Part shown: piece after piece, positions 26,691-35,302 of the stretch
Position numbering within the stretch: position 1 is the first letter of the stretch
Layout: every line of letters begins with the position of its first letter
Source of the DNA: Streptomyces flaveolus
GTDB lineage: Bacteria > Actinomycetota > Actinomycetes > Streptomycetales > Streptomycetaceae
Assembly: GCF_000716535.1 (NCBI RefSeq)
Contig: NZ_JNWV01000011.1
Location: 62,001-126,000 of the forward strand
DNA length: 64,000 nt
Reading direction: 5' to 3'
Notes under the pieces: generated by a model
What the model was told of the DNA's origin: nothing
Database searches by the model: none
Seen by the model: the letters and a program-made list of their open reading frames with translations, nothing else
Translations under genes and position numbers: made by a program

Positions 26691-26706
26691 GAGTAAGCGC
26701 TTGCTC
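26691..26706. promoter_or_regulatory. LacI-family operator upstream of the acetyl xylan esterase
   Basis: GAGTAAGCGCTTGCTC is a near-perfect 16-bp dyad centred on GCGC (one mismatched pair), typical of LacI/GalR repressors in actinomycetes. It is about 137 nt upstream of the esterase start on the minus strand. No LacI gene is in the window, so the repressor is encoded elsewhere. Confidence 0.65.
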
Positions 26707-26799
26707 CCGGATGGTGGGAGGGTGACGAGGACGCTCGCAGTGGTCGGGTCACCTGACAGCAACTGGCAGCCGACTGACACCCGCGTCCGGCGGCCGGGG

Positions 26800-27384
26800 T
26801 CATGCGCGCGGCTGGGTCCACCGGGGTCCTGTCCGGGCCCACTCCCGCTCCCACTCGGCCAGCCGGTGGCGCAGGGCGATCCGGCGCTCGATCGCGTGCC
26901 CGAGGAAGACGAGGGTCGCCGTACCGCCCGCCGCGCACAGCCCCACGGTGACGGCGTGCTGCCACACCGCGACGTCGTCCGGCGGCGGTGCGGCACTACG
27001 GCCCCGGGAGTCGAACCACACCGACACCGGCTCCCCGGCGCGGGTCCCCGCCGGCACCCGCGCCCACGCCGTCCGGACGCCCTTGCCAGGCTCGGTCCAG
27101 CGGACCTGGGCGCGGTAGGGCTGCCGCTGGTCGCTCTGCGAAGCGGTCAGCCGCTGGGGCGTCTCGCCGACCACCACGGCACGCACCTGATGGCGTTCGG
27201 CACGCTGGGCCGCGGCGAGCGCCCGGGCCTGGTCGTGCGCGTGCAGACCCGCGGCCACCCCGACCAGGGGGGCGACCACGAACATCAGGACGGCGACCAC
27301 CAGCACCGTCCACGCCTCCACGACGTCCGACCGGCGCCGCAGCGGATTGCGCCGCCAGCGCCAGCCACGCACCCGGGTACGCAT
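26800..27384 (-). CDS. Rv1733c-family two-helix membrane protein
   Basis: A 194-residue membrane protein of the Rv1733c family: a basic N-terminus (MRTRVRGWRWRRNPLRRRSD), helix 1 (VLVVAVLMFVVAPLVGVAAG), an exported domain of about 90 residues with RAVVVGETP and RVPAGTRAGEPVSVWFDSRG, helix 2 (VTVGLCAAGGTATLVFLG) and a basic C-terminus. Streptomyces has many paralogs; the mycobacterial protein is induced by hypoxia through DosR, but I see no DosR box here. ATG 27384 is fixed by the strong GAGGAGGTGGAC ahead of it. Confidence 0.85.
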   Translation of the reverse strand: MRTRVRGWRWRRNPLRRRSDVVEAWTVLVVAVLMFVVAPLVGVAAGLHAHDQARALAAAQRAERHQVRAVVVGETPQRLTASQSDQRQPYRAQVRWTEPGKGVRTAWARVPAGTRAGEPVSVWFDSRGRSAAPPPDDVAVWQHAVTVGLCAAGGTATLVFLGHAIERRIALRHRLAEWEREWARTGPRWTQPRA

Positions 27385-27740
27385 GTCCACCTCCTCGCCA
27401 CCGCCGGAGCCGGAGAGCGGGAGGAGCCGGGTCGCCGGTCCACCGCCCCCGCCGCTCACGGACACGAGCGTCCACACCCGTCTCGTACCCCGTTCGGCGC
27501 ACCTCGCGCATGCCGCGAACCGCGAGATCCAGCCCATATGGCGCACGGCACACACCATGCGCCCCACGATCGCGCGCCGTGCCCCGCCCCGCGACCCGAA
27601 CGCCCGGCCGGGTCCCGGCCGAGCCGTTTGAGCGGGCCGGTGCGCGAACCACTCCGTGCCCGCGGACGGTCGGTCCCGGCCTGCCTGCTCGGTGCCGCCG
27701 GACCCACCGCCCCTCGGCTCGCCCGGTCCGCCCCTCGGCG
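27385..27740. other. 356-nt intergenic region
   Basis: No coding content recognised. It holds a tight palindrome CGGCCGGG-T-CCCGGCCG at 27605-27621 that may end transcription from the ferredoxin-reductase-like gene, and presumably the promoter of the Rv1733c-like gene. I find no convincing -35/-10 pair. Confidence 0.4.
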
Positions 27741-28488
27741 TCAGCCGAAGCGCTCGATCCGGATGCGGTCCACCGGCTGGCCGGCCGCTACCAGCAGCCG
27801 GGAAGCGTGTTCGGCGAAGCCGTTGGACCCGCACACATAGGCCTCCCACCCACCGACGGGCTGTTGGGCCAGGAGCGGCGCCACATGTGCGGCCGTCATA
27901 CGTCCCACCGGCACCCCGGGCGGAGCGCTGCGTGTGAACACCGGCGTCGTCTCCGCACCCAGCTCGGACGCGTAGATCAGCTCCTCGGGACTGCGCGCCG
28001 ACACCAGCATCCGCACCGGGACGGAGAGGCCGCGCGCCCGCTGGTGCCGGATCATCGACATCAGCGGTACGACCCCGGAGCCGGCCCCGATCAGCAGCGC
28101 GGGCCGGTCGCCCGCCCAGGCGAAGAAGCCGCTGAGCGGACCCCGCACCTCCACCGTGTCACCGGGGCGGGCCACGGTGTGGAACCAGCCGGAGACCTCG
28201 CCGTCCGGCACCCGGTCCAGGGTCAGCTCGATGTGCCCGGAGCCGTCCGGCGCCGACGCGATCGAATAGTGGCGCTGCGCCGCATAGCCGTCGGCCGCGG
28301 TCAGCCGCAGCAGCAGATGCTGGCCCGGCAGATGTCCGGCCCAGCCCGGTACCGCCAGCCGGAACGTGGCCGCGTGCGGTGTCTCGCGCCGGATCTCCGT
28401 CAGCGTGGCCGTCTGCCACACGGAGGCCGCCTGCTCGCTCACGGCGATCCGCCCGGGCACCGCGAACCGCGTCACGGAAGTCGTCGTC

Positions 28489-28496
<8 letters not shown>
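27741..28496 (-). CDS. FAD/NAD(P)-binding ferredoxin-reductase-like oxidoreductase
   Basis: A 251-residue two-domain flavoprotein. The FAD domain has RHYSIASAP (the RxYS flavin motif) and the NAD(P) domain GAGSGVVPLMSMI, PVRMLVSARSPEEL and YVCGSNGFAE (CG motif for nicotinamide). No 2Fe-2S domain is present, so it delivers electrons from NAD(P)H to a partner. GTG 28496 overlaps the last 8 nt of the upstream molybdoenzyme gene, strongly implying that the two form a functional pair, with this protein as the reductase. Confidence 0.9.
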
Positions 28497-29094
<598 letters not shown>

Positions 29095-29175
29095 GGTTCA
29101 ACCGTACGCGGTCGGCCGGGATGCCCCGTCCCCGGCCGCCGGCCCCGCGGCGCGCGCGTCCTGGCGCCCCGTGGC

Positions 29176-29245
29176 GCCGTGCCGCGGGTCATGGCACGGC
29201 ATTGCAGCCGTATGAACTCCGTCCCGGGCCGGGAATACCGGCCCG
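29176..29245. promoter_or_regulatory. Two hairpins in the divergent promoter region
   Basis: Perfect 8-bp dyads GCCGTGCC/GGCACGGC (29176-29183, 29193-29200) and CGGGCCGG/CCGGCCCG (29225-29232, 29238-29245) lie between the molybdoenzyme and GNAT genes. Either may be an operator or an attenuator in the GNAT leader. Confidence 0.35.
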
Positions 29246-29316
29246 ACGTCGCTCCTTGCCGCTCAGTGCCGGCTCCGGTGCGCCGGTGACAGCACGAGAG
29301 AAGTGAGGAAACGAGG

Positions 29317-29364
29317 ATGCCCCAGGCCCATGTCCGCAGGACCGTGACCGAGGTGGCCGGATGA
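29317..29364 (+). CDS. Possible 15-codon leader ORF upstream of the GNAT gene
   Basis: ATG 29317 follows GAGGAAACGAGG, a good Shine-Dalgarno. The frame encodes 15 residues (MPQAHVRRTVTEVAG) and its TGA overlaps the GNAT ATG at 29361 (ATGA). The GNAT gene's own Shine-Dalgarno is inside this ORF (GAGGTGG), so translation of the two is probably coupled. Whether the peptide matters is unknown. Confidence 0.35.
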   Translation: MPQAHVRRTVTEVAG

Positions 29365-30122
29365 GTGTCGTGAGCAGCCAGGGCGCCCCCGGTTCGGCCC
29401 CCGCCGGTGTCCCGCACGTCCTCGACAACCCGGCGCTCGCCTCCCTGACCGGCCCGCACGCCCACTTCGCCGAGCGGCGCGGCCGGGTGCTGCGCTATCC
29501 GGTCGACGTCTCCCCGTGGCTGGCTCTCCCCGACGAGCCGGACGCGCGGGACTGGGCGGACGTCGCCGCGCTGGCCGGTCCCGGCGCCGAGATCCCGCTG
29601 CTCGGCTTCCGCGGGGAGGTCCCGGAGGGGTGGGAGACCACCTTCCGGGTCGAGGGCGTGCAGTTCGTGGACGACGGCCTCGCCGCGGCGCCGGACCCGG
29701 AGGCGGTCCGCCTCGGTCCGGCGGACGTGCCCGAGATGCTGGACCTGGTGGCGCGGACCCAGCCGGGGCCGTTCCTGGCGCGCACCGTGGAACTCGGCAC
29801 CTACCTGGGCATCCGTCGCGGCGGCGCGCTCATCGCCATGGCGGGGGAGCGGCTGCATCCGCCGGGCTGGACCGAGATCAGCGCGGTCTGCACCGACCCC
29901 GCGTTCCGGGGCGAGGGCCTGGCCACCCGCCTGATCCTCGCGGTCGCGCACGGCATCCGGGAGCGCGGGGAGACGCCGTTCCTGCACACGGGCGCCCAGA
30001 ACACGAACGCCATCCGGCTGTACGAGTCCCTCGGCTTCCGGCTGCGCCTGCGTACGGCGTTCCTCGCGGCCAGGGCACCGCAACGGCACGCGGACGACCG
30101 GGTCGCGGTACCGGTGCCGTAA
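29361..30122 (+). CDS. GNAT-family N-acetyltransferase (FR47-like)
   Basis: A 253-residue protein with a non-catalytic N-terminal half and a C-terminal GNAT domain (from about residue 115). The acetyl-CoA pyrophosphate-binding loop is DPAFRGEGLATRLI (R/Q-x-x-G-x-G/A variant) and the following NTNAIRLYESLGFRLRLRT is the typical end. FR47-like members acetylate small amines or metabolites; the substrate is unknown. It may be coupled to a short upstream ORF. Convergent with a MarR gene through a hairpin terminator. Confidence 0.88.
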   Translation: MSVVSSQGAPGSAPAGVPHVLDNPALASLTGPHAHFAERRGRVLRYPVDVSPWLALPDEPDARDWADVAALAGPGAEIPLLGFRGEVPEGWETTFRVEGVQFVDDGLAAAPDPEAVRLGPADVPEMLDLVARTQPGPFLARTVELGTYLGIRRGGALIAMAGERLHPPGWTEISAVCTDPAFRGEGLATRLILAVAHGIRERGETPFLHTGAQNTNAIRLYESLGFRLRLRTAFLAARAPQRHADDRVAVPVP

Positions 30123-30140
30123 CCCGGCACCGCCTCCTGG

Positions 30141-30166
30141 GCCGGGCCGCGGTGCCGCGGCCCGGC
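30141..30166. terminator. Bidirectional hairpin terminator
   Basis: Twelve-bp palindromic arms, GCCGGGCCGCGG (30141-30152) and CCGCGGCCCGGC (30155-30166), between convergent genes. The 11-bp core equals the hairpin at 25510-25533. Confidence 0.7.
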
Positions 30167-30191
30167 GCCGCCCCTGGCCCGGGCCGCCGCC

Positions 30192-30632
30192 TCAGTCCGG
30201 GGCCGTGCTCCCGGGACCGGCGTTGTACCGCTCCAGGTAGGCCGCGAAGCGCACCAGGTCCTCCTCCGGCCAGTCCGCGAGCCGTTCCCGGAACGCGGCC
30301 CGTCGGCTGTGGGTGACCTGGGCCAGGATCTCCTGACCGGCCTCCGTCAGGTGCAGCACCTGGACCCGGTGGTCCTCCGGGTCCAGCCGGCGCTCGATCA
30401 GCCCGGCCCGCTCCAGCGCCGCCACCTGGCGGCTCACCGTGGACTTGTCCAGGGCGTAGTGTGCCGCCAGGTCCGTCGCCCGGCAGCCGCCGCGCTCCTC
30501 CAGGTGGCCGAGCAGGGTGTACGACACCAGGGACAGCTCGGGGTGCATGCGGCCCGCCGAGGCGCGGGCCCGGCGGGCGAAGATGGTCATCTCGCGCTGG
30601 ATCGTCTCGACGGCCGACTCCGCTGCGCTCAC
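30192..30632 (-). CDS. MarR-family transcriptional regulator
   Basis: A 146-residue winged-helix protein of the MarR family: ELSLVSYTLLGHLEERGGCRATDLAAHYALDKSTVSRQVAALERAGLIERRLDPEDHRVQVLHLTEAGQ spans helices 2-5 and the wing, with the DxRx motif (DPEDHRV). It probably represses itself and the divergent membrane-protein gene at 30717 through the AGTTGTATA repeats in the shared 84-nt promoter. MarR proteins typically sense small phenolics or oxidants; the lack of a Cys here argues against a redox switch. Confidence 0.92.
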   Translation of the reverse strand: MSAAESAVETIQREMTIFARRARASAGRMHPELSLVSYTLLGHLEERGGCRATDLAAHYALDKSTVSRQVAALERAGLIERRLDPEDHRVQVLHLTEAGQEILAQVTHSRRAAFRERLADWPEEDLVRFAAYLERYNAGPGSTAPD

Positions 30633-30655
30633 GGGAATACCTCCTCCGGCTTTCT

Positions 30656-30690
30656 AGTTGTATAGTACAACTTGAAGTGAGAGTTGTATA
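30656..30690. promoter_or_regulatory. MarR operator between divergent genes
   Basis: AGTTGTA-TAG-TACAACT (30656-30672) is a perfect 7-bp dyad, and the word AGTTGTATA repeats at 30682-30690. This AT-rich site between the MarR gene and its divergent neighbour is the expected binding site. Confidence 0.75.
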
Positions 30691-30716
30691 AGCCAACCTT
30701 TGGAGGGCCGCGCGCG

Positions 30717-31811
30717 ATGAGGTCACCGGCACTGCGCCATGTGCTCACGCACCTGATCACCCCGCTGCTGATGTGCCTGGGCATGGGGCTCGCGTACATG
30801 GGTGCGTTCGTCACCCCGGAGCCGAACCACCTGCCGGTCGCCGTCGTCGGCACCGCCCCGAAGGCGAAGGTCTTCGCACAGACCGTCAAGGACGCCGCGG
30901 GGGACAAGCTCGACGTCCGCACGGTCGCCACCCGGGCCGCCGCCGTCGACCTGCTCAGGTCCCGTGAGGTGACCGGCGCCTATGTGCCGAGCGCCAAGGC
31001 GCCCGAGCTGCTGGTGGCGACCGCCGCGTCCGACATGGGCGCCACGGCCGTGGAGAAGGTCTTCACGCCGGTCGCCGCCCAGGAGGGCGTCCCGCTGAAG
31101 GTCACCGACGTGGCCGCCCCGGTCGCCGACGACCCCACCGGCCAGGGCCTGTTCTTCCTGCTGGTCGCGGTCAGCATCGGCTCGTACGCCTCGGTCGCCG
31201 CGCTCGGCGCCGCGGGTGCCGCCCTCGCGATGCGGGTCCGGGCGCTGCTCGCGCTCGGTGTCGCCGCCGTGGTCGGCGGCATCGGCGCGCTGCTCGCCGG
31301 GCCCGTGTTCCACCTCGCCCACCACGACCTCGCGGGCGTCTGGGGCATGGCCTCGCTCTACTCGGCGGGCATCCTCCTCATCGGCGTCGGTCTGCACACG
31401 TTCCTGAAGCGGTGGACCACGCTCACCATGATGGTGCTGTTCGTGATGCTGAACTTCACCAGCTCCGGCGGCCTGTTCCGGCCCGAGCTGCAGAACGGCT
31501 TCTTCGGCACCCTGCACGCCTTCTGGAACGGCGCCGGCTTCGTCGAGGGCGCCCGCAGCCTGCTCTACTTCGGCGACGACGGCCTCGCCCGCAGCGTGTG
31601 GACCCTGGTGGGCTGGCTGCTCGCCGGTGTCCTGGTGACCGCGGTGGCGGCCCTGTACGAGCGCACCCGCACCGCCCGCCAGGAAGCCGCCGCCCCCGCG
31701 GCACAGTCCGTACCCGCTGTGGCCGGGCCCGGTCTGGGGGCCCGGCGGGCCGCCGAGGAGGAGGCCGCGCAGGAGGCCGAGGAAGAGGTCGAGGAGACGG
31801 TCGGCGTCTGA
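30717..31811 (+). CDS. YhgE/Pip-like (DUF3533/ABC-2 type) membrane protein
   Basis: A 364-residue membrane protein: an N-terminal helix (VLTHLITPLLMCLGMGLAYMGAFV), an exported domain of about 110 residues (residues 38-150; LPVAVVGTAPKAKVFAQTVKDAAGDKLDVRTV), then five helices and an acidic Glu-rich C-terminus (EEEAAQEAEEEVEETV). The layout matches YhgE/Pip and ABC-2-permease-like proteins that act in export or envelope stress. No ATPase gene is adjacent. ATG 30717 follows GGAGGG. Divergent transcription from a MarR gene suggests that it handles a toxic compound the regulator senses. Confidence 0.82.
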   Translation: MRSPALRHVLTHLITPLLMCLGMGLAYMGAFVTPEPNHLPVAVVGTAPKAKVFAQTVKDAAGDKLDVRTVATRAAAVDLLRSREVTGAYVPSAKAPELLVATAASDMGATAVEKVFTPVAAQEGVPLKVTDVAAPVADDPTGQGLFFLLVAVSIGSYASVAALGAAGAALAMRVRALLALGVAAVVGGIGALLAGPVFHLAHHDLAGVWGMASLYSAGILLIGVGLHTFLKRWTTLTMMVLFVMLNFTSSGGLFRPELQNGFFGTLHAFWNGAGFVEGARSLLYFGDDGLARSVWTLVGWLLAGVLVTAVAALYERTRTARQEAAAPAAQSVPAVAGPGLGARRAAEEEAAQEAEEEVEETVGV

Positions 31812-31820
31812 ACCCGGCGT

Positions 31821-31839
31821 CCCCGAGGGCCCGTCGGGG
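31821..31839 (+). terminator. Hairpin after the YhgE-like gene
   Basis: CCCCGA (31821-31826) pairs with TCGGGG (31834-31839) around a 7-nt loop, 10 nt beyond the stop codon. Confidence 0.45.
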
Positions 31840-31853
31840 CCGTGGGGTAAGGT

Positions 31854-32000
31854 GGGCGTCCGGCCGCGGACGCCCGCGGCTTCGACGACGAGGAGGTGAG
31901 ACCCATTACCGCTGTGTCGGCTGGGGTGCTCTCTCCTCGTGACGGCGCGGTTCGCCGGAACCGGTGACCGCGGGAGCGCCCTGAAGGCTTCGCGCTCCCG
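31854..32000 (+). promoter_or_regulatory. Structured leader of the HemK-like gene
   Basis: Three features lie in the 200-nt leader. First, an 8-bp hairpin GGGCGTCC/GGACGCCC (31854-31875). Second, a strong Shine-Dalgarno GAGGAGG (31890-31896) ideally spaced (8 nt) from an ATT codon at 31905 that opens a 20-codon frame ending at 31967; CTCCTC at 31933-31938 can pair with and hide this Shine-Dalgarno. Third, an 8-bp hairpin CGGGAGCG/CGCTCCCG (31971-32000) right before the gene. It looks like a regulated leader, but matches no riboswitch family I can name. Confidence 0.35.
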
Positions 32001-32017
32001 AAAGGCTCTCGGCTTCC

Positions 32018-32815
32018 ATGCCCACTCCCGTTCCGCTCTCCCCGTCCGCCGTCGTCTCCGCGTTGCGCGCCGCAGGGTGCGTCTTCGCCGAGGACGAGGC
32101 CGACTTGATCCTCGCCACCGCCCGCACCCCCGAGGAGGCGGCCGGCATGGTGGACCGGCGCGCCGCCGGACTGCCGCTCGAACAGGTCCTCGGCTGGGCC
32201 GAGTTCCACGGGCTGCGCGTCACCCTGGAACCAGGGGTGTTCGTCCCCCGCCGCCGTACCGAGTTCCTGGTCGACCAGGCGCTGGCCGCCGCGCCGGACG
32301 CGACCGTCGTCGTGGACCTGTGCTGCGGTTCCGGCGCGCTCGGCGCGGCCCTGGCCGCCGCCCTGGCCGGGGCGGAGGTGCACGCCGCCGACATCGATCC
32401 GGCCGCCGTGCGCTGCGCCGCCCGCAATCTGGCCGCGTTCGGCGGGCGGACGCACCACGGCGACCTGTACGACGCCCTGCCCCCCGGCCTGCGCGGCCGG
32501 GTGGGTGTCCTGACCGCGAACGTGCCCTACGTACCCACCGACGAGGTGGCCCTGCTGCCGGCGGAGGCCCGCGAACACGAGCCGTTGGTCGCGCTGGACG
32601 GCGGAGCCGACGGGCTCGACGTGCTGCGCCGGGTGGCCGCCGGGGCACCCGAGTGGCTCGCCCCCGGCGGCTGCCTGCTGACCGAGACCAGCGAACGCCA
32701 GGCACCGGCCGCCGTACGGGCCTTCGAGACCGCGGGCCTGACGACCCGTCTGGCGGTGAGCGAGGAGATGTACGCGCACGTGGTGATCGGCGTACGGCCC
32801 CGGGCCGGAGGGTGA
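32018..32815 (+). CDS. HemK/PrmC-like N5-glutamine methyltransferase homolog
   Basis: A 265-residue class I methyltransferase of the HemK/PrmC family. Residues 1-90 form the helical N-terminal domain (LSPSAVVSALRAAGCVFAEDEADLIL, VPRRRTEFLV), motif I is DLCCGSGALG, and the catalytic motif is NVPYVPT instead of the canonical NPPY. HemK/PrmC enzymes methylate the Gln of the GGQ loop in release factors. The NVPY variant and the stand-alone position suggest a paralog, with the true prmC expected next to prfA elsewhere. The substrate could be a different protein or a small molecule. The leader region is unusual (see the regulatory entry). Confidence 0.85.
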   Translation: MPTPVPLSPSAVVSALRAAGCVFAEDEADLILATARTPEEAAGMVDRRAAGLPLEQVLGWAEFHGLRVTLEPGVFVPRRRTEFLVDQALAAAPDATVVVDLCCGSGALGAALAAALAGAEVHAADIDPAAVRCAARNLAAFGGRTHHGDLYDALPPGLRGRVGVLTANVPYVPTDEVALLPAEAREHEPLVALDGGADGLDVLRRVAAGAPEWLAPGGCLLTETSERQAPAAVRAFETAGLTTRLAVSEEMYAHVVIGVRPRAGG

Positions 32816-32886
32816 TTCCGGTCGGCCACGGGCCGCCGGTTCCTCGAACCACGTGACTCGCTCGACCGCCCGGGGCCGCAGGGGCC

Positions 32887-34965
32887 CTACGGCAGTTCCT
32901 GCGCCCGGGCGATGAGCAGGGCGACGTCGTCGTGGTTGTCCGGGTGGTGCAGCGTGCTCAGCAGGAGGTCGCAGGCCTCCTCCAGCGGGCGGGCCGGGTC
33001 GTCGAGCAGGGACAGCAGGGAGGCCAGGCGCTCGTCCAGCGAGTGCGAGCGGGTCTCCACCAGTCCGTCGGTGTAGAACACCAGCTCGTCGCCGGGCTCG
33101 AAGTCGACCGTCACGGTGGAGAAGCCGACCCCGCCCACCCCCAGCGGCACCCCGGTGGGCAGGTCGAGCAGCTCCGCCGGGTGGCCGGGCCGTACCCGGG
33201 CCGGCGGCAGGTGGCCGGCGTTGGCGATCCGGCACTGCCGCAGATGCGGGTCGTGGACGGCGTAGACACAGGTGGCGATCGAGTGGTTCAGCGCCGAGGT
33301 CGTCTTGTCCAGGTGCTCCAGCAGTCGCGCCGGGTCGAGATCCAGGGCGGCCAGGGTGGTCGTCGCGGTGCGCAGCCGGCCCATCGTGGCGGCGGCGCTG
33401 ATGCCGCTGCCCATCACGTCGCCGACGACGAGCGCGGTCTTGCCCCCCTCCAGCGGGATCACGTCGAACCAGTCCCCGCCGACCTCGCTGGTGGCGCCCG
33501 CCGGCTGGTACCGGGAGGCCACCTCCAGGCCGGTGGTGACCGGCGGATGGCTGGGCAGCAGGCTGCGCTGCAGGGTCAGCGCGGTGTTGCGGGCGTTCTG
33601 GTACCAGCGCGCGTTGTCGATCTGCACGGCCGCGCGGGCGGCCAGCTCCCGCGCCAGCAGCACGTCGTCCTCGTCGAAGGGTGCCGGATTGCGGGTGCGT
33701 TTGAGGTCGAGCGCGCCCAGCACCTCGCCGCGCGCGATCAGCGGCACCGCCAGATACGAGTGCAGGCCCGCCCGGCCCAGCAGCACCGCCGCCTCGGGGG
33801 AGCGGGCGATGCGCGGCAGGTCCTCGTCCTTCACCTGCGGCACCAGGACCGCCTCGCCGGTGCGCACGCATTCGGTGACCAGGCGGTCGGGCGCGTACCG
33901 GGCGATCTGGCCGGGCGGGTCGGCGGCCAGCACCGCCTCCGAGCCCTCCGCCGGACGGACCGCGAGGGCCCGGATCACCGCTGCCTCGGAGGGGCCCAGG
34001 GTGCTGCGCCGGCCCTCGACCACCGCTTCCAGCAGATCCACGGCCGCCACGTCCGCCAGTTCCGGCACGGCGACGTCGGCCAGCTCGCAGGCGGTGCGTT
34101 CCAGCTCCAGCGTCGTACCGATCCGGGCGGAGGCGTCCGCGATGATCGCGAGCCGGCGCCGGGCGGCCTCCCGCTCCACCGAGGCCCGGTGCTGCTCGGT
34201 GATGTCGGTCATCGAGACCGCCACCCCGAGCACGTTGCCCATGGAGTCCTCCAGCCGGTACAGCGAGTGCGCCCAGGTGTGGTCCGCGTCCGGGTCGGCG
34301 GGGGTGCGGCCGACGAGCGTGGCGTCGATCATCGGCACGCCCGTCTCCAGCACCCGCCGGGCGGCGGTCTCCAGGGACTCGGTGTCCAGCATCGGCAGCA
34401 CCTCGCGCAGCGTCCGGCCCACGTGCCCGGCGGCCGGCACCCCGTTCATCTTCTCGAGGGCCGGGTTGACCGAGGCGAACCGCAGGGCGGTGTCCAGGAC
34501 GGCGTAGCCGATCGGTGACTGCATCACCATCCGCTCCGACAGCGCCACGTCCTGCTCAAGCCGCCGTACGGTCGACTGGTCGGCGGCGAGCCCGAGCGCG
34601 TACACGTCCCCCTGGTCGTCCAGCAGCCGCATGTTGCGGAACTCCACCAGACGGGTGCTGCCGTCCTTGTGCCGGACCGGGAAGCCGCCGGCCCAGCTCT
34701 GCCCGGTGCGCATCACGTCGGCGAAGAGCTTGCCGACGAGCTGGATGTGCCGTTCGTGCACCATCAGCCGGGCGGCGTACTGGCCGAGGGCCTCCTGCGC
34801 GGTGTACCCGAACAGCTCCTCCGCCTGCGGGCTCCACAGCACGATCCGCCCGTCGGTGTCCAGCACCACCGACGCCACGCCGAGGACGTCGAGCAGGCCG
34901 CCCGGAGGCACCGGCCCACGCGCCGGCTCGCCGCTCTCCGTCGCCGGAGCCTCGGGTGCACTCAT
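32887..34965 (-). CDS. PAS/GAF-domain PP2C (SpoIIE-type) phosphatase
   Basis: A 692-residue signalling phosphatase. Residues about 20-135 form a PAS domain (VLDTDGRIVLWSPQAEELFGY), residues 145-265 a second PAS (VMQSPIGYAVLDTALRFASVNPALEKMNG), residues 275-440 a GAF domain (RTACELADVAVPELADVAAVDL), and residues 465-690 the SpoIIE/PP2C phosphatase with metal-binding Asp residues in EVGGDWFDV, VVGDVMGSG and FYTDGLVE. Such proteins dephosphorylate anti-anti-sigma factors and set stress sigma factor activity; Streptomyces has dozens. It lacks the RsbW-type kinase domain many others have. ATG 34965 is preferred over a GTG 41 codons upstream. Confidence 0.92.
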   Translation of the reverse strand: MSAPEAPATESGEPARGPVPPGGLLDVLGVASVVLDTDGRIVLWSPQAEELFGYTAQEALGQYAARLMVHERHIQLVGKLFADVMRTGQSWAGGFPVRHKDGSTRLVEFRNMRLLDDQGDVYALGLAADQSTVRRLEQDVALSERMVMQSPIGYAVLDTALRFASVNPALEKMNGVPAAGHVGRTLREVLPMLDTESLETAARRVLETGVPMIDATLVGRTPADPDADHTWAHSLYRLEDSMGNVLGVAVSMTDITEQHRASVEREAARRRLAIIADASARIGTTLELERTACELADVAVPELADVAAVDLLEAVVEGRRSTLGPSEAAVIRALAVRPAEGSEAVLAADPPGQIARYAPDRLVTECVRTGEAVLVPQVKDEDLPRIARSPEAAVLLGRAGLHSYLAVPLIARGEVLGALDLKRTRNPAPFDEDDVLLARELAARAAVQIDNARWYQNARNTALTLQRSLLPSHPPVTTGLEVASRYQPAGATSEVGGDWFDVIPLEGGKTALVVGDVMGSGISAAATMGRLRTATTTLAALDLDPARLLEHLDKTTSALNHSIATCVYAVHDPHLRQCRIANAGHLPPARVRPGHPAELLDLPTGVPLGVGGVGFSTVTVDFEPGDELVFYTDGLVETRSHSLDERLASLLSLLDDPARPLEEACDLLLSTLHHPDNHDDVALLIARAQELP

Positions 34966-35302
34966 GCCACGCACCGCCTTCGCCCGTCCGCACGGCACGC
35001 CGTCCCCCGTGCCGACTCCCCTTGTTCTACCGCGCTCACACCCGACTCTCCGACGCGTTCGCCGTCTACCTCCACCATCCCTCAACACGGCGCGGCCGTC
35101 CGCCGAAGCCGTCGTGCCGGCGGCGCGCGCGGTGCCGGACCTCCTGCCGAGACCGTACAGCGCGGTCCCGCGGGCCGTGAGAGTTCACGCTCATGTTGCT
35201 CTGTTGGTCTGTACATGACTACGGCGCCACGCCAGACTGTCCGCCGACCGAGTGTTCCCGCCCGCTCACCCTGGGTCCCCAACCCCGTCAGAGGAGTCGG
35301 CC
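34966..35302. other. 337-nt divergent intergenic region
   Basis: Promoter region for the phosphatase and the secreted-protein gene. A 7-bp dyad CGGCACG/CGTGCCG (34993-34999, 35008-35014) lies in the phosphatase leader. A lower-GC stretch at about 35180-35220 probably contains the promoter of the secreted protein, but no clear hexamer pair is visible. No coding content recognised. Confidence 0.4.

Noticed and set aside
27385..27740. DosR/DevR box upstream of the Rv1733c-like gene.
   Set aside because: No GGGACTWWAGTCCC-like dyad is visible in the 356-nt region.
29361..30122. Frames of 100-270 codons opposite or out of phase with the GNAT gene.
   Set aside because: They are Arg/Gly/Pro-rich shadows of the GNAT reading frame, without conserved motifs.
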